64,000 bases of DNA. Origin: Gilliamella apis. GTDB taxonomy: Bacteria; Pseudomonadota; Gammaproteobacteria; Enterobacterales; Orbaceae. Of the stretch, positions 56,596-64,000 are shown one piece after another. Where the stretch lies: positions 1 to 64,000 of the forward strand of contig NZ_NASD01000007.1 in NCBI RefSeq assembly GCF_002142155.1, written 5' to 3'. Below the pieces are notes generated by a model. It searched no databases. It saw only the letters and a list, made by a program, of their open reading frames with translations, and was not told where the DNA came from. Position 1 is the first letter of the stretch. Every line of letters begins with the position of its first letter. The position numbers and the translations under genes are program-made.

Positions 56596-58887
56596 ATGTT
56601 AAAAAGAATTAAATCTAGCTCAACGATAAAAGTTAAATGTTTAGGGATAACTATTTATAAAAGAAAATTGATATCAAATGAACAATTTTTTTTAAAAAAA
56701 GTTCTTGTGATAAAACGCAATAATGGTTATAAGAAAATAACTTTTCTTGGTTTAAATATCTTATCAAAAAAGTTACCAGCAAAAACTAGTATATTAAATT
56801 CTGATAATCTTAGTTCGGGTAATAATTCGGAAATAGAATCCAATTTACCAAAAAAATTATGGTTTACTCCCTTATCTCCTGAAGATCATCTATGGGATGA
56901 GTTGCAACCAGCCAAATATTCATCTAACACACGATGTGTTGTGATACTACCTATTTATAAAGGATTAGATGAATCTTTATGTTCTATTTATCATGCACTA
57001 AAAAGTAAAACAACCGATGCATATAGTTTATTAGTTATTAATGATGCAGGTCCGGATCAAGAATTAAACCAGAAGCTTGATGAACTTTCTCAAAAAGGTT
57101 TATTTGATTATCACCTAAATAAAGAAAATCTTGGGTTTGTGAGAACTATAAATTTTGCCATAAGTAACCTATCTCATAATCTAGACGTAATATTATTAAA
57201 TTCTGATGCTTTTGTGTTTGATGGTTGGTTTGAAAGAATGATTGATTATGCAGATAATGATAAATCAATAGCAACAATTACACCAATGTCTAATAATGCA
57301 ACCATTTGTAGTTATCCATTCACATGCCAAGACAACAATAGGGTTCTTGAAGTCTCTCCTTCTGAATTAGATCAATTAGCGTCTAAGATAAATAAAGGGA
57401 AATATATAGAAACACCAACTGGTGTTGGTTTTTGTTTTTATATGAGGAGAGAAGTTATTAATAAGATAGGCATGTTAGATGATAATGCTTTCAAAGTTGG
57501 ATATGGTGAAGAAAATGATTTTTGTATGAGAGCACTTCATGCAGGTTTCAAAAATATTATTATTGGTGATGTATTTGTCTTTCATGTTGGTTCAGTCTCT
57601 TTTTCAGCTATTAAAGCCGAAAATATGAAAAAAGGGGAAAATGCCCTAAAACTGAAGCATCCAAATTATTTAAACATGGTACATCACTTTTTAAATGTTG
57701 ATCCAATTTTAATGCTTAGAAGTAATTTAGATATTGCAAGATTAAAATTGAAACTAGAAAACAAAAAAACTATTGTGATTGTATCTCATTCATGGGAAGG
57801 AGGTATCAATACCTATCTTAAACAAATAGTAAAACAATATAGAAATCAAAATATTGATTGTATCCTCTTAAAAGTTCATGATAAAAAATATTATTCAATA
57901 GAAGTCCCTGAAAATTATCACTTAGAAATACCTAATTTACAAAATTTATCTTTAAGTTGTGATTTTGGATTATTAAATTTATTTTTTAAAACAATTCAAC
58001 CTGATTTAATACACATCAATAGTTTTGCTGGTCTTGATTGGCATCACCATGAAAAACTATTGTATTATTTTGCATCATCAGATTGGAATTATAAATTTAT
58101 CATTCATGATTATGCATGCATGTCATATGATTATAAGCTGCTGAGTCCCGAATATATTTACAAAGGAATACCAACTCTAACGCAAAGGAATATTTGGAAT
58201 AATGGAAGATCTCTGCCCACTGATTATGAAATTAATATTTCAGATGCTTTTTCAAAGCAGAAAGCTTATAGTTTATTCTTAAATAGATGTTCTAAAATTG
58301 AAGCTCCATCTTATCGAGCTCGTGATATCATATTACATGATTTTCCTGAAATAAATATTGATGTTATTCCACATGAAAATGTGTTCAATAATATTATTCC
58401 GGCACAGAGAAATAAAAATAAAGATAAAATAAAAATTGCATCAATAGGCGCATTAAGTATTGAAAAAGGATCAGAAGTATTAACCTCATTAGCTATTGAT
58501 GCAAAAAATAGAGATTTGAAATTATCCTATTTTTTAGTAGGTTATTGTAGTTCTGGCGATCTACATGTAATGCAAACCAATAATGTCAAAGTTACTGGCC
58601 GATATCAAAATGATGAAGAATGTATTAATACCCTTAGAGAGATTTCGCCTGATTTAATATTGTTACCAAGTATATGGGAAGAAACTTTCTCTTATACATT
58701 ATCAATCGCATTAGCATTAAAAATACCTACATTAGTATTTGATATTGGTGCGCAAGGAGAAAGAGGAAAAGATCATAACTGGGTTGTTAAGTTAGATCCA
58801 TTGTTGATACATAATCCAAGAGGCCTTTCAGATTTTATACTAAATTTGAACATAGATAAATTATGGAATGAAGCTTCAAAAATATAG
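56596..58887 (+). CDS. Two-domain GT2-GT4 glycosyltransferase
   Basis: Fusion of two glycosyltransferases, 763 residues, no membrane helix. Residues ~110-330 are a GT2 (GT-A) domain: VVILPIYKGLDESLCSIYHA, the metal motif region LLNSDAFVFDGWFERM, and GYGEENDFCMRALHAGFKN, a pattern common in rhamnosyltransferases. Residues ~380-760 are a GT4 (GT-B) domain: VSHSWEGGINTYLKQI, IASIGALSIEKGSEVL, and LPSIWEETFSYTLSIALA, which carries the EXE-like acidic pair. Divergence from rfbBACD suggests transfer of rhamnose to a surface glycan. GTG at 56584 is an alternative start; GGA is well spaced before ATG 56596. Confidence 0.85.
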   Translation: MLKRIKSSSTIKVKCLGITIYKRKLISNEQFFLKKVLVIKRNNGYKKITFLGLNILSKKLPAKTSILNSDNLSSGNNSEIESNLPKKLWFTPLSPEDHLWDELQPAKYSSNTRCVVILPIYKGLDESLCSIYHALKSKTTDAYSLLVINDAGPDQELNQKLDELSQKGLFDYHLNKENLGFVRTINFAISNLSHNLDVILLNSDAFVFDGWFERMIDYADNDKSIATITPMSNNATICSYPFTCQDNNRVLEVSPSELDQLASKINKGKYIETPTGVGFCFYMRREVINKIGMLDDNAFKVGYGEENDFCMRALHAGFKNIIIGDVFVFHVGSVSFSAIKAENMKKGENALKLKHPNYLNMVHHFLNVDPILMLRSNLDIARLKLKLENKKTIVIVSHSWEGGINTYLKQIVKQYRNQNIDCILLKVHDKKYYSIEVPENYHLEIPNLQNLSLSCDFGLLNLFFKTIQPDLIHINSFAGLDWHHHEKLLYYFASSDWNYKFIIHDYACMSYDYKLLSPEYIYKGIPTLTQRNIWNNGRSLPTDYEINISDAFSKQKAYSLFLNRCSKIEAPSYRARDIILHDFPEINIDVIPHENVFNNIIPAQRNKNKDKIKIASIGALSIEKGSEVLTSLAIDAKNRDLKLSYFLVGYCSSGDLHVMQTNNVKVTGRYQNDEECINTLREISPDLILLPSIWEETFSYTLSIALALKIPTLVFDIGAQGERGKDHNWVVKLDPLLIHNPRGLSDFILNLNIDKLWNEASKI

Positions 58888-58916
58888 CTTTATTAAATTG
58901 TCAACTGTAATGTAAG

Positions 58917-58953
58917 CCAATCTTTCACTATTTGCTTTTAATTGAAAGATTGG
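58917..58953. terminator. Terminator between convergent glycosyltransferase genes
   Basis: CCAATCTTTCA (58917-58927) pairs with TGAAAGATTGG (58943-58953), an 11-bp perfect stem with a 15-base loop, followed by TTTT on the plus strand. Confidence 0.75.
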
Positions 58954-58967
58954 TTTTATAATCGATA

Positions 58968-60290
58968 TCAATAAATTTTTTTGTTATATAAACTTTTAAT
59001 TTTTCTTGCTAATCGTTTAAAAAAAGTGTTTTTATATTTCTGATATCGAATTTCTAGCTTATTATATGAATTAACTAATTGATTATATTCTTCAGTTAAA
59101 TGACCAAGTGAGTTTGATATAGATACCTTTTCCGCTATTAACATTTCATTATTACCGGATATCTCTTGAAGTTTAGAAGTTAGCTCAGTATTTTTGATAA
59201 TTATTTCGTTATTATTATTCGATAATTGTTTATGCTCTAATAATAATTTATTGTACGCATTATAATATTGCTTAATAGATTTTACGATTTCTGATTCAGA
59301 TCTTATCTTTTGACGATCATCTAAAGTTAGAACTTTCTTTGGTATATTTTCTTTAGAATTATTAATTATATTTGTAATATATTTATCTAAGCTGTATTTT
59401 GCCAAAGTTTCACTCTTAATTTTTGAGATATTACATTTAGCTTTTGGAAAATCAGTTATTATTTCTTCAACAATTTCACTTGCCGATATACGCCTCAAAC
59501 AACATCTTCCAGAATAATTAAACTGTTCTGCATTTTTATAATTCTCAATCGATAACCACCCTATTCCACCAAAATGGTCATAACAGTAAACAGGAGTATT
59601 ACCAACAACTGCATATTGGACTGTCTTTCCAATTGTGATAACAGCATCAGCTTCTTCAACCATTTTCGGGGTTAATCTGCTTACCTTTCCTCTAACACCT
59701 ATGTTTATTATGTTCAATCCATGTTCATTTTTTAAAATTTCCAATGCATCTAACACTTCTTGAGGTGGATGATTACTAACCAAAAGTATATTTTTTAAAT
59801 CTCCATTTTTAGAATCTTTTTCACAAATAAACTCTGATGGAGCTGCATTATAAAAAATTTCACTAATATTGGTAGGAACTCCAAAATCACTCAAATGATT
59901 ATAAGTTTCTTCACTATTAAAGAAAATTTTATTAGCTAACAATCTTTCTGTATATAATCCAAAAGTTTCTAAATGTTCATATGGGGATAGGTGTGTAAAT
60001 ACAAAAAAAGTTTTATTATTAAAACTTTCTATATAATGGTTAACAAGAATAGGTAATACTTGATGTTGAGACCAAACTATATCATAATTGAATGGGTTTG
60101 GTAATTCATCAGTTGTTAATAGATTAATACCCGAATTTTTAGCAATTTCAGTTACTGGATAACCTATATAATTGGCCACAATATCGACTAAATAGTTATT
60201 CTTCTTGAAAAATTCTGCGACTTCCAATGCAACTATTTCTGAACCACCAATACTTGCCATATGATTTGTACATATCAATACTTTTAACAT
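58968..60290 (-). CDS. GT4-like glycosyltransferase with C-terminal coiled coil
   Basis: GT-B type protein of 440 residues. The N-terminal part (VLICTNHMASIGGSEIVALE) has the glycine-rich loop of GT4 acceptor domains. The nucleotide-sugar domain includes LKNILLVSNHPPQEVLDALE and VITIGKTVQYAVVGNTPVYC near residue 230. Residues ~330-420 are an asparagine- and glutamate-rich coiled coil, and the end (FFKRLARKIKSLYNKK) is basic and may bind membrane. The clear GT4 C-terminal EX7E pair was not identified, so activity is uncertain. ATG at 60299 is an alternative start three codons earlier. Confidence 0.72.
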   Translation of the reverse strand: MLKVLICTNHMASIGGSEIVALEVAEFFKKNNYLVDIVANYIGYPVTEIAKNSGINLLTTDELPNPFNYDIVWSQHQVLPILVNHYIESFNNKTFFVFTHLSPYEHLETFGLYTERLLANKIFFNSEETYNHLSDFGVPTNISEIFYNAAPSEFICEKDSKNGDLKNILLVSNHPPQEVLDALEILKNEHGLNIINIGVRGKVSRLTPKMVEEADAVITIGKTVQYAVVGNTPVYCYDHFGGIGWLSIENYKNAEQFNYSGRCCLRRISASEIVEEIITDFPKAKCNISKIKSETLAKYSLDKYITNIINNSKENIPKKVLTLDDRQKIRSESEIVKSIKQYYNAYNKLLLEHKQLSNNNNEIIIKNTELTSKLQEISGNNEMLIAEKVSISNSLGHLTEEYNQLVNSYNKLEIRYQKYKNTFFKRLARKIKSLYNKKIY

Positions 60291-60299
60291 AACATCCAT

Positions 60300-60653
60300 A
60301 CCTATTACTTAATTAATCAGCTTTAACTTTATAGCTAATTGATTTCCGAGAATAAAAATATAACAACAAAAATTCAAGATTAATTAGAAAATTACCATCA
60401 GATTTCATATCAACAAATGATAGCAATAGGCGCAATCAATGTCATTTCGGCAATAACATTGCTCGAAGCCAATAATAAAAAAATACTTGATAACACTCTC
60501 ATAATTTTCTTGTCTGTTATTTTTTTACTTATTATAACAGAATAATTTTCTAATTCTAAAACTTAAAATGTTTATAATACATAATTCAATTCGTAGATAT
60601 AATTTTATTTTCAATCTGAATTTAGTTAATTCCACTCAAATAGATAATTGTAT
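60300..60653. other. Intergenic region between the glycan locus and tyrR
   Basis: About 350 AT-rich bases. It contains the small hydrophobic open frame at 60417-60545 and otherwise nothing recognised. No clear terminator for tyrR was seen at its left side. Confidence 0.5.
60417..60545 (+). CDS. Possible 42-residue hydrophobic peptide
   Basis: A complete ATG-to-TAA frame encodes 42 residues with two hydrophobic stretches, IAIGAINVISAITLL and TLIIFLSVIFLLIITE, linked by EANNKKILDN. The linker is polar and charged, as in a two-helix hairpin. No ribosome binding site precedes the ATG, so it may be a chance frame, a gene remnant or a genuine small membrane protein. Not recognised. Confidence 0.25.
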   Translation: MIAIGAINVISAITLLEANNKKILDNTLIIFLSVIFLLIITE

Positions 60654-61895
60654 TTATTTATATACTCCATAATCCCTAAGCTTATTCGCAATTGCAGTAT
60701 GTGATACCCCTAATCTTTTGGCAAGTTTTCTTGAGCTTGGATATTTGACATAGAGACTTTTTAGGACTTCTTTTTCATAGTTTTTAGTCATTTCATCTAG
60801 CGTTTTATTGTCAATATCGCTAATCAATGAGATCTGAGTTGAAGTTATCGCTGGTAGAACAATATCTTTTACCGTTAGTTGTGAAGATGTCAACTGAGCT
60901 AATGCAGAATAAAGTACATTTTTAAGTTGTCTTACATTACCCGGCCAAGAGTACTGAGTCAAATAAGCAATAACATCTTGACTCACGGTTGGCGCATCAA
61001 TGCCCTGCTTATTAGCAAATTCATTAATAAAAATATTTGTCAGTGCCGCAATGTCATCCTGACGCTCTTGTAGTGAAGGTAAATTTAAGGACAACACATT
61101 CAAGCGATAATAAAGATCTTTCCTAAACTTTCCTTGTTCCACCAATTCAGCTAAATCAACTTTAGTTGCACAGATGATTCTAACATCAACATAAACTTCG
61201 TTATCATCGCCGACTCGTCTAAAAAAGCCATCGTTAATAAAACGCAATAATTTGGTTTGCATTTGAAATGACATTTCATCAATGCCATCAAGCAAAACAG
61301 AACCACCATTAGCCTGCTCAAAAAAACCTTTTTTACTTTCAAGTGCTCCTGGATAAGCCCCTGCGGCATGGCCATAAAGCTCACTTTCAACAACATCATC
61401 AGGCATAGCAGCACAATTAAGACCTAAAAAGGTTTGATCCCCCCTAGGGCTATATTGATGACATGCACTAGCCAACAAATCTTTACCTGTGCCAGTTTCA
61501 CCGGTAATCAATAGTGGCTCCCTTTGCATTGAAAAAGCTTTAGCTTGAGCAATTAATTTTTGCATTGGTTGGCTTTTAACAGCAAAAATATCAAAAGCAT
61601 GATGTCCAACAACATTAATTTTTGCTAACCGTTTTTTTAGATATTCAACTGGTTGCAAAACAAAGGTAATAAGGGATGATTCATTAATTTTTTGCAATAA
61701 AAAATACTGCGAGTTTAATACAATAATCGTATCATCATGTTCGGATAAATCGAATGTTGCATCTAAATTAAATGCATTTCGATAATCAAATGGCTGATCT
61801 AAGCTTAATAAATTACTAGAAAATAATGCTTTTGCTGCATCATTATAAGCAACTAATTGTGTATTATTGTCGATTTTAATGATGGCTGCTTGCAT
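60654..61895 (-). CDS. tyrR: TyrR-type aromatic amino acid regulator, ACT-less form
   Basis: Regulator of aromatic amino acid biosynthesis and transport genes. Residues 1-85 resemble a PAS domain, 100-340 the AAA+ domain (Walker A TGETGTGKD near 131; SWPGNVRQLKN near 330), and the C terminus SSRKLAKRLGVSHTAIANKL is the TyrR DNA-binding helix-turn-helix. The roughly 90-residue N-terminal ACT domain of E. coli TyrR is absent. Two AAA+ motifs are unusual: GAYPGA where sigma-54 activators have GAFTGA, and LLDGIDEM where E. coli has LLDEIGEM. GGGAAG six bases before ATG 61895 favours this start over 61916. It overlaps the nagZ 3' end by 20 bases. Confidence 0.88.
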   Translation of the reverse strand: MQAAIIKIDNNTQLVAYNDAAKALFSSNLLSLDQPFDYRNAFNLDATFDLSEHDDTIIVLNSQYFLLQKINESSLITFVLQPVEYLKKRLAKINVVGHHAFDIFAVKSQPMQKLIAQAKAFSMQREPLLITGETGTGKDLLASACHQYSPRGDQTFLGLNCAAMPDDVVESELYGHAAGAYPGALESKKGFFEQANGGSVLLDGIDEMSFQMQTKLLRFINDGFFRRVGDDNEVYVDVRIICATKVDLAELVEQGKFRKDLYYRLNVLSLNLPSLQERQDDIAALTNIFINEFANKQGIDAPTVSQDVIAYLTQYSWPGNVRQLKNVLYSALAQLTSSQLTVKDIVLPAITSTQISLISDIDNKTLDEMTKNYEKEVLKSLYVKYPSSRKLAKRLGVSHTAIANKLRDYGVYK

Positions 61896-62922
61896 GATAA
61901 TCTTCCCACTTTTCATTCAACTTCATTAAATTTTGATGACGATTCTGCCAATCATGACTCTTTATCAAATCGGCATAATTTACTTTGTTATTAGTTAATA
62001 GTAGTTTTGCTTTATCGGTTAATAATGGCTGTTTCTCATTTAAACGAGTTAATGCATCTAAAATAGCTAATGTGCCATTTCGATTATTACAAGCCAATAA
62101 TAAATCACAACCAGCATTAAGCGCTGCTTTAGCTCGTTCAGCGTGATCACCCAAAACAGATGCACCTTCCATCGATAAATCATCAGAAAATATAACACCA
62201 TCAAAATGTAACTTTTCACGTAACACTGTTTTTAGCCAAAACGCTGACCCGCTGGCAGGTTTATCATTAAATTCAGGATAAATAACATGAGCAGGCATAA
62301 TGGCATCAAGTTTCTTTTCAGCGATTAATTTAGCAAAAATCTGCATATCATTTTCAATGAGTTCTTTCGAACGATAATCAATTGGTGTTTCTTTATGAGA
62401 ATCAGCAATAACATGACCATGACCAGGAAAATGTTTACCAGTTGTTTTCATGCCTGCCGAATGCATACCATCAATCATTGACGATGCAATTTGATAAGCA
62501 ATATAACTATCTTGATGAAATGACCGACTACCAATGGCTAAACAATCATGACCTAAATCAAGTACAGGCGCATAACTTAAATCAATGTCGTAGGCAATCA
62601 ATTCCATCGCTAGTAACCAACCCGCGTCAAATGCTAATGATTTCGCTTTTTCTAAATCATTAAGCAAAGCAAAAGATTGCGCAGGAGGAATAAGAGTAAA
62701 ACCTTGTTTGAAACGTTGAACTCGACCACCTTCATGATCAACCGAAATTAATAAACGTTCTGATGTCGCCGAACGAATTTGCTTTATCAAGTCAGTCAAT
62801 TGCTCAGGCGACTGATAATTACGACTAAATAAAATAATCCCTGCTACCATTGGATTTTTTAAAAGCGCCATATCATCATTAGTTAATGATGTACTTGGTA
62901 CATCGATCAATAAAGGCCCCAT
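61876..62922 (-). CDS. nagZ: Beta-N-acetylglucosaminidase NagZ
   Basis: Family GH3 cytoplasmic glycosidase removing N-acetylglucosamine from anhydro-muropeptides during cell-wall recycling. SVDHEGGRVQRFKQGF near residue 60 and TTGKHFPGHGHVIADSHKE near residue 160, with the catalytic-dyad histidine, are the NagZ signatures. The nucleophile aspartate lies in VIFSDDLSMEGAS near residue 245. Length 348 is typical. Its ATG overlaps the lpoB stop (TAATG). Confidence 0.96.
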   Translation of the reverse strand: MGPLLIDVPSTSLTNDDMALLKNPMVAGIILFSRNYQSPEQLTDLIKQIRSATSERLLISVDHEGGRVQRFKQGFTLIPPAQSFALLNDLEKAKSLAFDAGWLLAMELIAYDIDLSYAPVLDLGHDCLAIGSRSFHQDSYIAYQIASSMIDGMHSAGMKTTGKHFPGHGHVIADSHKETPIDYRSKELIENDMQIFAKLIAEKKLDAIMPAHVIYPEFNDKPASGSAFWLKTVLREKLHFDGVIFSDDLSMEGASVLGDHAERAKAALNAGCDLLLACNNRNGTLAILDALTRLNEKQPLLTDKAKLLLTNNKVNYADLIKSHDWQNRHQNLMKLNEKWEDYHASSHH

Positions 62923-63545
62923 TATTCAGCAGCTCCTTGAGCATTATCAGGATTAGCAGAATTTTTGGATTGGATATCTTTTGTTGTTACACGTTGTAAA
63001 ATTTCACCCGTTTGGGTTGAAAGTAACTCCATAGATAAATTGGCATCTTCATTTTCGGTTGGTAACTTATAAAGTGTGGTAAAAAGCACATAGCCTGCAT
63101 TTATTGACTTAGCCAAACCGATCATTTTACTGCGAGAAACAAGTTTATCATCAACAGAAATACCTAACGCTTGTTTAGCTTGACTGATCGATTGTCTATC
63201 AGCCACAGAGAAAATGCTTTGCTTATTCAGTATATTATGTAACGTTGTATCAATCTGATTTGTTGCTAAATAATCGCCACTACGATTTTGGATATCACTA
63301 ATTAACAACAGTTTATTACCTTCAATTGCTGATGAAGATTGCAATATTTTATTAACAACTGGAGATAATATATCATTCCAATCAGTTGTTTTAACTATCT
63401 GTGGCGGAGTATCTACCACCCCAGTGTTATCGGGGATTTCTACTGGCGGATTGACTTCAGTTTTTTGATTATAACCAAGAAGTTGACATCCAGCTAAACT
63501 AAAAGCAAGCATACCCATTCCAACGATATGTTTAAACTGTTTCAT
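62922..63545 (-). CDS. lpoB: Penicillin-binding protein activator LpoB
   Basis: Outer-membrane lipoprotein that reaches through the peptidoglycan to activate PBP1b. The lipobox LAGC lies at residues 17-20 after a short signal peptide, followed by a proline-rich disordered linker and then the globular domain (KLLLISDIQNRSGDYLATNQ, SVADRQSISQAKQALG). The linker is short compared with some enterobacterial forms. Between hinT and nagZ, an order reminiscent of E. coli, with ycfL and thiK absent. Confidence 0.9.
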   Translation of the reverse strand: MKQFKHIVGMGMLAFSLAGCQLLGYNQKTEVNPPVEIPDNTGVVDTPPQIVKTTDWNDILSPVVNKILQSSSAIEGNKLLLISDIQNRSGDYLATNQIDTTLHNILNKQSIFSVADRQSISQAKQALGISVDDKLVSRSKMIGLAKSINAGYVLFTTLYKLPTENEDANLSMELLSTQTGEILQRVTTKDIQSKNSANPDNAQGAAE

Positions 63546-63550
63546 ATAAG

Positions 63551-63898
63551 TTAACCTATTAATCGCCCTAAATTTTTACCACCTAATAAATGCATGTGAA
63601 TATGAAAGACTTCTTGTCCTGCATCTTTATTACAATTCATTATTAAACGATAACCACTTTCATCAATCCCTTCTTGCTTGGCAATTTTAGCCGCAACAAC
63701 CATCATGTGACCAAGCAGAGCTTCATCAGACTCTGCAATATGATTTACGGTTGGGATCAATTTATTGGGAATAATTAAAATATGTGTAGGGGCTTGAGGA
63801 GAAATATCCCGAAAGGCTGTGACCTGATCATCTTGAAAAACAATATCAGCAGGAATTTCACGGCGAATTATTTTACTAAAAATGGTTTCTTCAGCCAT
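63551..63898 (-). CDS. hinT: Purine nucleoside phosphoramidase HinT
   Basis: HIT-family hydrolase of AMP-lysine and aminoacyl-adenylates. The histidine triad HIHMHLLGG lies near residue 99, and the N-terminal [18 protein letters not shown] and [16 protein letters not shown] segments complete the fold. The 115-residue length is close to family. AAAGGAG precedes the ATG with good spacing. First gene of hinT-lpoB-nagZ-tyrR, whose successive genes are five bases apart or overlap. Confidence 0.96.
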   Translation of the reverse strand: MAEETIFSKIIRREIPADIVFQDDQVTAFRDISPQAPTHILIIPNKLIPTVNHIAESDEALLGHMMVVAAKIAKQEGIDESGYRLIMNCNKDAGQEVFHIHMHLLGGKNLGRLIG

Positions 63899-64000
63899 AT
63901 AAGCACTCCTTTAAAAATAGCTATTAACATTAAACTTTTATTTTATAAAGAATAACATATTTTAATAACAAAGATGTATAGATATCGTTACATTTTTACA
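63899..64000. other. Upstream region of hinT, cut by the window edge
   Basis: AT-rich leader that probably carries the hinT operon promoter on the minus strand. No gene is seen and the far side is outside the window. Confidence 0.4.

Overview
The window is AT-rich, gene-dense gammaproteobacterial chromosome. It carries a single-gene-resolution mix of housekeeping genes (psd, dgt, purEK, uvrB, lpxH, folD, ppiB, tsaB, nagZ, lpoB, hinT), and almost every one resembles its Escherichia coli counterpart while using low-GC codons. Together with the LPS-type locus and the sugar-utilisation cassette, this points to an Orbaceae-like, host-associated bacterium (Gilliamella/Orbus type). That placement is inference from gene content and base composition; no rRNA or tRNA gene is present to test it.

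Layout. 1-84 is a GC-rich heptamer array cut by the window edge. 344-2920 holds rlmF and a NhaD-type antiporter gene. 3534-11428 is a complete L-rhamnose catabolic locus: regulators rhaSR on the plus strand, converging with the minus-strand operon rhaB-rhaA-rhaD-rhaT-fucO-rhaM. 11639-15651 holds psd-mscM and a DedA gene. 15835-19112 holds fdhD, then a purine nucleoside phosphorylase and a NupG-type transporter. 19287-22235 holds an EamA transporter, an orphan DsdC-like regulator and about 1 kb without genes. 22236-28289 holds an unknown small gene, glnK-amtB under a sigma-54/NtrC type control region, dgt, purEK and yoaB. 28314-35316 holds uvrB and the molybdate genes modEF and modABC around a clear ModE box. 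35295-41426 is housekeeping. 41715-60290 is a surface-glycan (lipooligosaccharide or O-antigen) locus: four GT8 and two GT9 transferases, two tandem MsbA exporters, dTDP-L-rhamnose synthesis (rfbBACD), a GT2-GT4 fusion and a GT4-like protein. 60654-63898 holds tyrR, nagZ, lpoB and hinT.

How it fits together. The cell can import and degrade L-rhamnose to DHAP and lactaldehyde, reducing the latter with FucO, and it can separately make dTDP-L-rhamnose for its own surface glycan. Molybdate uptake with FdhD suggests a molybdo-formate dehydrogenase elsewhere. The most interesting points are the tandem msbA pair inside the glycan locus, a ~26-bp sequence repeated in three promoter regions (1384, 24556, 38288), the ModC that lacks its molybdate-binding tail, the ACT-less TyrR with altered ATPase motifs, the glnK control region, and the heptamer array. 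I did not find a defence system, prophage, insertion sequence or CRISPR array.
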